DNA of 61,176 bases from Tessaracoccus antarcticus. GTDB lineage: Bacteria; Actinomycetota; Actinomycetes; Propionibacteriales; Propionibacteriaceae. The translations under genes and the position numbers were made by a program. Location: assembly GCF_003688855.1 (NCBI RefSeq), contig NZ_REFW01000007.1, forward strand, positions 1 through 61,176. Reading direction: 5' to 3'. How positions within the stretch are numbered: position 1 is the first letter of the stretch; each line of letters starts with the position of its first letter. The notes below the pieces were generated by a model. It worked only from the letters and a program-made list of their open reading frames with translations, was not told the origin of the DNA and made no database searches. Positions 54,843 to 61,176 of the stretch are shown here, one piece after another.

Positions 54843-55229
54843 GTGAGCGTGTCGCTGGATGTTCGCAACGACCGGCAGGTGGTCGGCCACGCCGCCTTGC
54901 GTACCCCGTTGGACGCGCGCGGGCTTGAGTTGATCGTGGTGTCGGGCACGGGCGTGGTGGAGCAGACAGTTGATTCAACAACGAACGCGGAGATCGCCGT
55001 AGATGTCCGACTGGGGCAGGCAGTGGGTGTCCTTCGTTCGTCTGCCGCGTACGTCGGGCTTGCCAGTATCAGCAACGGTGACAGCGCCTGGGTGTTCTGC
55101 ACCGACCGTGCCGTTGTAAGTGTGAGAAATGGTGAATTGTACTTGGGGCTTTGGCTCGCGGTGATGGGCGAGCCGTCGTTCCTGCACCGGTTCTTGTTCG
55201 AAGTCGTCGTGGAAGTGGTGCCAGCATGA
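54843..55229 (+). CDS. Three-gene module, protein 1 (paralog of protein 3)
   Basis: 128 aa, beta-rich. GTG 54843 is chosen because GGGAGGTGAG lies upstream and because the start then aligns residue-for-residue with protein 3 (VSVSLDV versus MAINLDV). A shared block near the C-terminus reads VGLASISNGD, TDRAVVSVRNGELYL, FLHRFLFEVV. No signal peptide and no family recognised. Overlaps the next gene by 4 bp. Confidence 0.65.
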   Translation: MSVSLDVRNDRQVVGHAALRTPLDARGLELIVVSGTGVVEQTVDSTTNAEIAVDVRLGQAVGVLRSSAAYVGLASISNGDSAWVFCTDRAVVSVRNGELYLGLWLAVMGEPSFLHRFLFEVVVEVVPA

Positions 55230-56116
55230 GCGTGTATGCCATCCCAACCCCTGACGAGTGCTATTCCGTAATGCCTTATCAGTTCAACAAATGGCCACCT
55301 GAATCAACTGTCGTGCGTATTCCGATACTAGGTCCAGCACCGTTCAACACTCTTGCCTTCGTCCGCACGCTGGCGTGGATCGAGGAGTACACCCACTCCG
55401 ACGACAAGCTGCACCGGCACACGGGCACGTTTTCCACACCGCTCTACCTGAGAAACTACGACCGCGAGAACCCAGCGCAACAGCAACTGCAACACTCCAG
55501 CACCGCCACCATCTCGATGATGCAGATTTCGCATACGCAGAAACCATTCGAGGACGCGGGAGACAATTTCGTGATTGCGGTCGACCGAATAAGCCCAGAG
55601 TTGCTAATTGAACCCAGCGGGCGAGTCCAAATCACGGTCGAGTGGGCATCGAAGTCGGACAATCAGTTCGGCACTCGTCACGCCCAAATTAGTAGTTGGA
55701 TCCTTTGCTACGAGCCGCCCACCCCCGCCACGGGCCTACCAGTCGGAACACCAGCCCAGATGATCATGTCGCTGGCCACCGTTGGTGTTGACCACAGTGT
55801 CGCTGCCTCGGATTTGGAGGACTGGCTGGGTGATCCGGAGACGCCGTACCCTGCCATTTCTCAGGCCCTGTTGACCTTACTGAGTGCACGCCACCTCGCT
55901 AGACCGGTCTTCCTCGACGTCATCGTCTTCAACTACGAGGAACGCGCCTCGACGCCGATCGCGATCGACGACGTCGTGCTGGACACGCTGAAGGCCAGCC
56001 TTTTGGAGGGCTCAAATAACCGTCACGGCACAGCAGTAACTAGTTTTGAAGCCCTGCTGGGTCCCGAGACAGGGCCTTCTCACAGTGCAGGAGCCGCTGA
56101 TGGCAATCAATCTTGA
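55226..56116 (+). CDS. Three-gene module, protein 2
   Basis: 296 aa, not recognised. The N-terminal half looks beta-sandwich-like (STVVRIPILGPAPFNTLAFV; RVQITVEWASKSD). The C-terminal ~110 residues are helical (SQALLTLLSARHLARPVFLD). No signal peptide or catalytic motif is visible. Overlaps both neighbours, so the three proteins are probably made in fixed ratio. Confidence 0.65.
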   Translation: MSVYAIPTPDECYSVMPYQFNKWPPESTVVRIPILGPAPFNTLAFVRTLAWIEEYTHSDDKLHRHTGTFSTPLYLRNYDRENPAQQQLQHSSTATISMMQISHTQKPFEDAGDNFVIAVDRISPELLIEPSGRVQITVEWASKSDNQFGTRHAQISSWILCYEPPTPATGLPVGTPAQMIMSLATVGVDHSVAASDLEDWLGDPETPYPAISQALLTLLSARHLARPVFLDVIVFNYEERASTPIAIDDVVLDTLKASLLEGSNNRHGTAVTSFEALLGPETGPSHSAGAADGNQS

Positions 56117-56888
56117 TGTTGCCGACATGGCCCAGGTCTCTGGTCACAGTGTGATCGTTTCAAACCTTGCCGTTCAAGACCGTTCCCTGCAAGTACTTTC
56201 GGGGATCGCGTGCCCTGAGTGGAAGAGTCGCGATGAGAACGTGCGACGGGAACAGATCCGGCTGCGCCTACGTCACGCGTCAGAGGGCCTTGAGCAATGG
56301 AGTGTGGCGGTGGGGCTTGCCAGTATCGGCAACGACGACACCAACTTCGCCTTTGGCACTGACCAAGCCGTTCTCGAGATCGAGAACGGTGAACTGTTTT
56401 TGTTGGTCGACGCCGCCCTGGCGGGTGACTCAACCTTGAGCCGGTTCTCCTATCAAGTGGTGCTGACTGTTTTACAATCGAAAGCGGCCGTCACCGGAAC
56501 AATCACTTGGCCAACGAACTGGTTCCGGCCGGTTTCCGGTGAGTCCGCGGCTTTGGCCGGAGTGTTTCAGATTGTGCTGAATCGGCGCAGTGAGATCCCG
56601 TTGCAGGGCCCTCTCGGTGGTGTACGTGAAGTCCTCGAACCCCTCAGGGCTGGTGAAATCTCCGGGCTCACCGTCGGAACCGAGACGTGCCAAGCACGCT
56701 ATCGAATCCTTCGCCCACCGCTGGTCACCCCACTGAAGGTAACCGTGACCACTGAGGCACTACATGGGCCAGGGTCCATCGCCATCGTCCCGATCGTTCC
56801 CGATCTCGACCGCGTCTTCGTCACGCTCGAGAACCCAGGCAAAGACGGCATCGACTTCTACGCGAAATGGTACAAAGAGCCAGCCTAA
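56100..56888 (+). CDS. Three-gene module, protein 3 (paralog of protein 1 plus extra domain)
   Basis: 262 aa. Residues 1-125 are homologous to protein 1 (VGLASIGNDD, TDQAVLEIENGELFL, LSRFSYQVV). Residues ~130-262 add a second beta-rich domain (GTITWPTNWFRPVSGE; RVFVTLENPGKDGIDFYA). The ATG at 56100 follows GCAGGAGCC and overlaps protein 2 by 17 bp. No family was recognised. Confidence 0.65.
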   Translation: MAINLDVADMAQVSGHSVIVSNLAVQDRSLQVLSGIACPEWKSRDENVRREQIRLRLRHASEGLEQWSVAVGLASIGNDDTNFAFGTDQAVLEIENGELFLLVDAALAGDSTLSRFSYQVVLTVLQSKAAVTGTITWPTNWFRPVSGESAALAGVFQIVLNRRSEIPLQGPLGGVREVLEPLRAGEISGLTVGTETCQARYRILRPPLVTPLKVTVTTEALHGPGSIAIVPIVPDLDRVFVTLENPGKDGIDFYAKWYKEPA

Positions 56889-57000
56889 AAGACTCCACAC
56901 GCGGGGCGCACTCACCAGATCGACACACTGCCCCCACCAGCTCTTGATGGTCAGTCGATATGACGATCAGATCATTTTCTCTCAACCAACAAGACACACT

Positions 57001-57110
57001 AGGGAACGCTCGCGCGCCCTTTGGGCTGCGCTTCCCTCCCTCGTTGGATACCGGAGCGGTTTCTTGGAGAAGGTAGGGCCCCGATCGACCACGCGGTCCG
57101 GACCCTACCT
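57001..57110 (+). repeat. Structured repeat T2 with terminator hairpin
   Basis: Second copy of T1, about 80% alike. The first hairpin keeps pairing with a different loop (GCGCGCCC-TTTG-GGCTGCGC). The last stem is rebuilt with different bases (GTAGGG ... CCCTAC). Retained pairing with changed sequence points to RNA structure. It follows the three-gene module. Confidence 0.7.
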
Positions 57111-57351
57111 CCATTCCCATCGCACTACCTGCGCTAGGCGCACGGTTTTCGCTGTCCCCCTGTGGGCTGGACGAGCCCGAAGGAATATTGCTCGTGCTGT
57201 CCACAGGTGGTCAGGGAGCCAACACGCCACCCCCTAGCTAACCCCGCTAGCCACACTGCATACGCGCCGCGGGGAATCGGCCACACCCCCGGCAAGGCTG
57301 CGACAACTCCGGATCGAGGAACCAGCGGAGACGCCCGCGGGCGCCGCCGAC

Positions 57352-57723
57352 TTGGTGCCGGCCCGCCGGCGTCCACCACCTTCGTGGTGGACGGAGCGAC
57401 CCTGACGGGCCGCACATCCCATTGAAGGTTCTCCCTTCTGGCGGTTCCATCATGACCGGCCGCGTCCGGGGCACCACCCCACTCGCTGCGCTCGTGTCCC
57501 TTACCGGTCCTCACACACTGCGCTACGCGCCCCTGCCGGGTTTTCGGCACGCCGAAAAACTTTGCTCCGGCCCCAGGGAGTTACCGGGTGGTGCCCCGAC
57601 CGCTCAGGCCGGTCAGATTCCTCATCGCCCAGAAGGGCAAAACAAAAGTCGGGCACTCACCAGCACCGGCAGACCACGGGGCCACGTTCACTAGGCACCC
57701 CACCCTTCCCAGGAGGACACACC
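57352..57723 (+). promoter_or_regulatory. Conserved leader B upstream of the 96-aa gene
   Basis: Second copy of leader A, with the same landmarks in the same order: hairpin GTCCACCAC-CTTC-GTGGTGGAC, GCGACCCTGACGGGCCGC, GGCGGTTCCATCATGA, CTTACCGGTCCTC, AGTCGGGCACTCACCAGCAC, CACCCTTCCCAGGAGGA. The first hairpin keeps its stem with a changed loop. Confidence 0.75.
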
Positions 57724-58014
57724 ATGACCACCAGATTTTGGACCGCCATCGCTGACCAGCTCGCCACCATCCGCACCAACCGACCCACCACAGTGGCCGA
57801 GATCATCGAGACCTTGGGCGGATCCGCAGCCGCCAGCGCCGGAGACGCCTTCTTCGCCGGCTCCGGAGGTGACGACCAACTCTGGGACGCCCTCGAGGAG
57901 GCCGGCTGGAGGATCCACCCCATCGAAGGCGCCTACTACTACACCGCCACCCACCCAGCCACCGGTCAGAGCCTGACCTACATCGAGGGCGACGTCTACG
58001 ACAACACCAAGTAG
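57724..58014 (+). CDS. Small hypothetical protein behind leader B
   Basis: 96 aa: helical N-terminus (FWTAIADQLATIRTNRPTTV) and a beta C-terminus (WRIHPIEGAYYYTATHPATG). AGGAGGAC precedes the ATG. It begins MTT like the DprA-like gene, because the conserved leader runs into the first codons. The function is unknown. Confidence 0.7.
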   Translation: MTTRFWTAIADQLATIRTNRPTTVAEIIETLGGSAAASAGDAFFAGSGGDDQLWDALEEAGWRIHPIEGAYYYTATHPATGQSLTYIEGDVYDNTK

Positions 58015-58043
58015 ACGGCCTAGCCAGGACAGGAGGAACGACC

Positions 58044-58349
58044 ATGGATCAGAGGAAGACACTCAGCCACAAGCTGCAGTAGTGGCGCCCCGACACAGTG
58101 ACGCTCGACCTCAACGAGCAACTGAGCGCACCGTTCTGCCCCAAATGCGCCGACTGGCACGAGACCACCGAAGACCACTCAGCGATCAGCCGTGACGGGG
58201 TGTGGGAGAGCCTCGTGCCATTGGAGTGCATGCTGTGCCCAGCCGAGGGCCGGAGTACAGACGGGACCCTGCCCGGCTGGAGCCTCACCCAAGACATGGG
58301 AGGTGAGCCAGCCGACGTGTGCCCCACCTGCAGCGCCAAGATCCAGTGA
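58044..58349 (+). pseudogene. Small Cys-rich (zinc-ribbon-like) protein with in-frame amber codon
   Basis: AGGAGGAACGACC and ATG at 58044 start MDQRKTLSHKLQ, then TAG at 58080-58082. The same frame continues WRPDTVTLDLNEQLSAPF and carries three CxxC pairs (CPKC, CMLC, CPTC) to a TGA at 58347. Either the gene is broken, or translation restarts at GTG 58098 to give an 83-aa product. Confidence 0.6.
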
Positions 58350-58452
58350 CGCAGGCGCGGTGGTTTGCGTCCAACGGACGTGGGTCACCAACCCGACCAA
58401 TGCCAGTGCTCCACCATAGATTTGATCCCAACCAGTACCAAAGGAAACGACC

Positions 58453-58566
58453 ATGGACACCATCGATCAGCTCATCTTCTCTGCCCTTCGGCGGATCCCC
58501 ACCCCAAGCGACGCCGCGCATCGCTGGGTAGTCTTCGGCACCCAAAGTGACGTCGGGGCGCAGTGA
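58453..58566 (+). CDS. 37-aa small protein
   Basis: AAAGGAAACGACC precedes ATG 58453. The product starts MDTIDQLIFSALRRIP and its TGA overlaps the GTG of the next gene, good signs of translation. Function unknown. Confidence 0.55.
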   Translation: MDTIDQLIFSALRRIPTPSDAAHRWVVFGTQSDVGAQ

Positions 58567-58943
58567 CGCCACCCACCGGGCAGGACGCTGTACCCGCACC
58601 CCTGCCCGGCATGGAAGGACTCACAACACGCAGAGAAGTGTGCTTGGTTTGGTGGGCGATCCGCTCCCGACTCCACGGAGCGGGCTGCTGGTGGCTTGCC
58701 GTTGGGGCGATCACCACAGCCACCTACGGTGCATGGGTCACTCGGCCCTTGGGTACCGGCACCGCCGCGGCCACGTTCGCCGTGGTGGTCGTGGTGTTCG
58801 TTGCCGCAGCCCTGGTCTTTATCGCTGCTGTATATCTGCTCACCAACGCCCACAGGCGTTGGGCGCGGGTGGCTCGTCGGCTACTTCACCGCCGACGCAT
58901 CCCAGCTGGTTCATCTCCGGGCGGGAGCGTGGATTCTCAGTGA
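58563..58943 (+). CDS. Small membrane protein
   Basis: Up to 126 aa. Two hydrophobic segments (GCWWLAVGAITTATYGAWV; AAATFAVVVVVFVAAALVFI). GTG start overlapping the upstream stop. The Arg-rich end after residue ~100 is probably out of frame with the protein-like sequence described in the next entry. Confidence 0.55.
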   Translation: MTPPTGQDAVPAPLPGMEGLTTRREVCLVWWAIRSRLHGAGCWWLAVGAITTATYGAWVTRPLGTGTAAATFAVVVVVFVAAALVFIAAVYLLTNAHRRWARVARRLLHRRRIPAGSSPGGSVDSQ

Positions 58944-59184
58944 CCACTTCGCACGCCGTCGAGGCCACGGCCTCGCAGCCGCGTTCCGGAGGCAGGTGTT
59001 CGCGCACCTTGCGGCCGAGGCCGACCGCCACCACGCAGTGATCGTGATGGACACCCACGCCGAGAAACTGGCCCGCATCTACGCCCAGGACATGCCCGGG
59101 CTATATGTCGTTGCGCAGCGCCGCACAATCATCAACGGCCCCACCTGGACCCTGCAACGAGATCCGCAACCAGTCAGCTCGTGA
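58848..59184 (+). pseudogene. GNAT-like C-terminal segment, shifted frame
   Basis: WLVGYFTADASQLVHLRAGA, then HFARRRGHGLAAAFRRQVFA and VMDTHAEKLARIY look like the C-terminal part of an acetyltransferase-type fold (RxxGxG/A-like turn). There is no ATG/GTG start with a ribosome-binding site, and its beginning coincides with the end of the membrane segment in the other frame. A single-base shift would join the two into one membrane-anchored protein of ~200 aa. Confidence 0.45.
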
Positions 59185-59452
59185 CAACGAACCGCCCTGG
59201 CTGCACCTGCACGGCTTGGCCAAGTCTTCGGGTGACTGTTCCCAAGACACCGCCCACGGCACCGGCGGCGCCGAGTGTGATCATGGTCGCCAACATGACT
59301 GCAGCAACCACTAAGCCTGCCTGGGTGATCAATCCGTGAAGGAATCCTGCACGAACGGCAAGGGCGCCGCCACAGGCCCGGTCGCTTTGGACGTGAGGGA
59401 CATGATTACTCGTCAAAAATTCTGGGTTGAAACAGGTGATGACCTGAAACCT
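59185..59452 (-). other. Spacer with a doubtful membrane ORF
   Basis: A minus-strand frame contains one hydrophobic helix (LVVAAVMLATMITLGAAGAV) but no convincing start. Coding status is unclear. Confidence 0.3.
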
Positions 59453-59490
59453 GCCCGGTGAGGTTCCTCCCCCAAGGAACCTCACCGGGC
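59453..59490. terminator. 16-bp stem terminator after the PRC-barrel gene
   Basis: GCCCGGTGAGGTTCCT and its exact complement flank CCCCCA. It lies about 20 bp past the stop of the minus-strand PRC-barrel gene. Confidence 0.8.
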
Positions 59491-59509
59491 CGGGAATGCT
59501 TCCGGGGTG

Positions 59510-60295
59510 TCAGCGGTTGCGGTGGCCGTCGTCGTCGTCGGTGTCGAGCCGTTCCTTGCGGACATCGGCGCTGACCGTTTCCTGCTCGGTGACGGTTTCC
59601 TTGCCGAGTCGGACCTCTTCCACGGCGACGGTGTCTTTGTCCACCACAGCCTTCTCCTCGTGGAGTGTGACCTCGACCTCGCCACCGTCCTCATCGATGC
59701 GCCCGCTGCGCTCTTCACCGACGGGGACACGTTCGATGCGGACTTCCTCATGCTGGACCGGGACCGTCTTGGTGACGTTCTCGGTCACCACGTACTTGCG
59801 CAGCCGCACCCGACCAGATTCTTGCGTCTGGGTCCCCACGTTGAGGCGTTCCTCCGACAGCGTCAGGGAGTCCTCATCGGCTGCGCCTGGGTGTGTCTGG
59901 CCCACCTCTGGTGAATGATCACGGGTGTGCTCGTGTTCGTGCTCGCGGGTGGTGTTGGTGGCCTGTGCCCGGCCTGAGCCCTGCATGGCGTAGTACTCGT
60001 AGAGACGGTCCTCGTCGGCGGCCTCGAGGTGGTGGTCCTCATCGAGGTTGGGGGCGTCCTTGATCTGGTCCTTGGTGTAGCCGACGCGGAGGTCGTCACC
60101 GCGGGCATCGGCCCCTTCCAACGGGACGAAGCTTTCCGACATGCCGAACAGGCCGGTGTTGACCGTTGCCCAGGATGGCTCCCCTGTGGTGTCGTCGAGG
60201 TAGATCTGGCTCAGTGAGCCCACCTTCTCGTCGTTCTGGTCGTAGACGGTTGCCTTGCCGTTCAGCAGGCGGTCGATGTCGGTTGCGCTGATCAT
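59510..60295 (-). CDS. PRC-barrel and DUF2382 domain protein
   Basis: 261 aa. An N-terminal PRC-barrel (residues ~8-75; ATVYDQNDEKVGSLSQIYLD, WATVNTGLFGMSESFVPLEG), a His/Glu-rich linker (EHEHEHTRDH), then a C-terminal DUF2382 domain (LTLSEERLNVGTQTQESGRV; VEEVRLGKETV). Cytoplasmic, highly charged. The family is stress-associated in actinobacteria; the exact role is not known. Confidence 0.9.
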   Translation of the reverse strand: MISATDIDRLLNGKATVYDQNDEKVGSLSQIYLDDTTGEPSWATVNTGLFGMSESFVPLEGADARGDDLRVGYTKDQIKDAPNLDEDHHLEAADEDRLYEYYAMQGSGRAQATNTTREHEHEHTRDHSPEVGQTHPGAADEDSLTLSEERLNVGTQTQESGRVRLRKYVVTENVTKTVPVQHEEVRIERVPVGEERSGRIDEDGGEVEVTLHEEKAVVDKDTVAVEEVRLGKETVTEQETVSADVRKERLDTDDDDGHRNR

Positions 60296-60568
60296 CGTCT
60301 TCTCCTAGCTCTGGCCACGACTTTCGTGCCGAGAACATCCACTATGCCGACGCCCGGGTGCACTCGATCCCACCCGTTGGGATGAAATTTTCGGCGCACA
60401 AATCGGGGTTGAACTTTTGCATCCGGGGTGGCCCAGGCCAGCAGGAAACCCCACCCGCTAGGCCGCTTAGCCAGCGCGGTTACGCCGCGTCACGATGGTC
60501 AGCCAGCACACCATCGCCGCACTAGTGATCGCGGCCATGACACACAGGCACGAGAGAGCGCATGAGAA

Positions 60569-60603
60569 GAGGGCCGCCCCCATATCCGTGGGGACGGCCC
60601 TCT
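60569..60603. terminator. Terminator hairpin
   Basis: GAGGGCCG-C-CCCCA ... TGGGG-A-CGGCCCTC with loop TATCCG. Placed to end transcription of the small minus-strand gene that stops at 60676. Confidence 0.7.
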
Positions 60604-60675
60604 CATCAAACGCTGCGTCAACGCACGAAAGCTACGGCCCCGCGGAGCGGGGCGGAACCTCCGGTGCGTCACCGG

Positions 60676-60954
60676 TCAGCTCGCGGCACGGGCCTGCCGG
60701 GTGTCATCCTTTGTCTGCTCAACGGCGACGCCCGCGTCACCCCTGACGGTGTCGGCCGAGGACTGCGCCTGGCCAACAACCTGGTCGGTGGCGGCTGCGG
60801 CATCCTGCTTGATGGTCTCACCGGCGTCCTCGGCCACCCCACTAACGGCTTGGGCGGCGTCCCTCTCGCGCTGGGTCGTGGGGATGAGGCCACGATCAGG
60901 ACCCCGCACACACTGAACGATGTCGGTGGAGCGTACACTGTCGAGCGATTCCAT
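60676..60954 (-). CDS. Small Ala/Gln-rich stress-type protein
   Basis: About 92 aa from ATG 60954. The C-terminal half is a low-complexity amphipathic helix (GVAEDAGETIKQDAAAATDQ), like CsbD/LEA-type stress proteins. The N-terminal part is unlike any family. It may be the surviving tail of a larger gene. The neighbouring PRC-barrel gene on the same strand fits a stress cluster. Confidence 0.5.
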   Translation of the reverse strand: MESLDSVRSTDIVQCVRGPDRGLIPTTQRERDAAQAVSGVAEDAGETIKQDAAAATDQVVGQAQSSADTVRGDAGVAVEQTKDDTRQARAAS

Positions 60955-61041
60955 GCAGTGTCGGTCTGACAAGCCAATACAGTCCCTTTTGGGCACGCTG
61001 AGAGGTGCTCATGGGTCGCGATTATGGAGAGTGTGGACTCA

Positions 61042-61081
61042 TGACCAACTGAATCGCTCTGGGTTAGTTGGAGACTCCTGA
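61042..61081 (+). repeat. Left terminal inverted repeat of IS3-family element
   Basis: TGACCAACTGAATCGC then CTGGGTTAGTTGGAGAC, the counterpart of 97-136. It lies about 20 bp before the OrfA start. Confidence 0.7.
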
Positions 61082-61102
61082 GTTTGGAACGAGGATGGGG
61101 TC

Positions 61103-61176
61103 ATGCCGAACGAGGTATCAGTAGGGAAGCCGACGACGCGTCGGTATTCAGAGCAGGAGAAGGCCGCTGCGGTGCG
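61103..61176 (+). CDS. IS3-family transposase OrfA, N-terminus (partial)
   Basis: 24 codons are visible: MPNEVSVGKPTTRRYS then EQEKAAAV, typical of the HTH-bearing OrfA of IS3 elements (RRYSxEfKxxAV). Runs off the window. Confidence 0.7.
   Translation, partial: MPNEVSVGKPTTRRYSEQEKAAAV

Noticed and set aside
1..61176. CRISPR arrays, rRNA and tRNA genes
   Set aside because: No regularly spaced repeats or tRNA/rRNA signatures were seen on either strand by eye; a dedicated scan was not possible.
1..61176. Claim that the whole window is one composite transposon
   Set aside because: The flanking IS3 elements are only partly visible and no target duplications can be checked, so this is kept only as a possibility.

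Overview
The window reads as high-GC actinobacterial DNA, and the gene set fits a soil, skin or gut member of the Propionibacteriaceae or a relative. The evidence is strong codon bias to G/C, frequent GTG starts, ATGA/GTGA start-stop overlaps, lipoprotein-anchored ABC uptake operons under LacI or TetR control, and an actinobacterial type IV secretion (T4SS) set with an SCO6880-type protein. It is not core chromosome. It is a mosaic of accessory modules separated by IS remnants and dead genes. Both edges lie in IS3-family elements of one subtype in the same orientation: a 3' end at 1-136 and a 5' end at 61042-61176.

Region by region. 509-1723: tyrosine integrase. 2034-10102: LacI-controlled sugar uptake operon (binding protein, two permeases, sulfatase, PHP/DUF3604 protein), followed by a ROK kinase. 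10500-12919: gene graveyard with an IS630 piece, a frameshifted restriction/NTPase-like gene and an endonuclease/exonuclease/phosphatase (EEP) gene broken by three single-base shifts. 13683-15862: a small protein and a long sigma-like protein. 15958-16449: broken ISL3 transposase. 16826-21992: a compact operon of overlapping genes (zinc-hook ATPase, HEPN-like small protein, 786-aa repeat protein), which is my best candidate for an uncharacterised defence system. 22941-34386: conjugation module (sigma-like regulator, MinD-like ATPase, pilin-like membrane protein, VirB6-, SCO6880- and VirB4-like proteins, M23 hydrolase, VirD4 coupling protein, DUF4913-like protein), almost every gene overlapping the next. 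No relaxase was recognised.

34706-38913: a loxP-like inverted repeat, two small membrane proteins, a secreted leucine-rich-repeat protein with a 22-bp perfect-stem terminator, and a divergent NmrA/MarR pair. 39193-48532: IS256 scrap, then a TetR-linked oligosaccharide/oligopeptide ABC operon ending in a GH3 beta-glucosidase. 48583-49711: toxin-antitoxin cluster (higA with a decayed higB; intact yefM-yoeB). 50337-52546: MFS exporter and its TetR. 53361-59184: plasmid-like accessory stretch with two near-identical ~370-bp untranslated leaders (one before a DprA-like gene, one before a 96-aa gene) and two copies of a ~110-nt structured element flanking an unrecognised three-gene module whose first and third products are paralogs. 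59510-60954: PRC-barrel/DUF2382 stress-type protein and a small hypothetical.

How it fits together: the integrase, T4SS and leader-bearing genes look like parts of one or more integrative-conjugative elements. The two sugar operons, the exporter, the toxin-antitoxin pairs and the ATPase operon look like cargo or neighbouring islands. All assignments come from reading the sequence. No database search was run.
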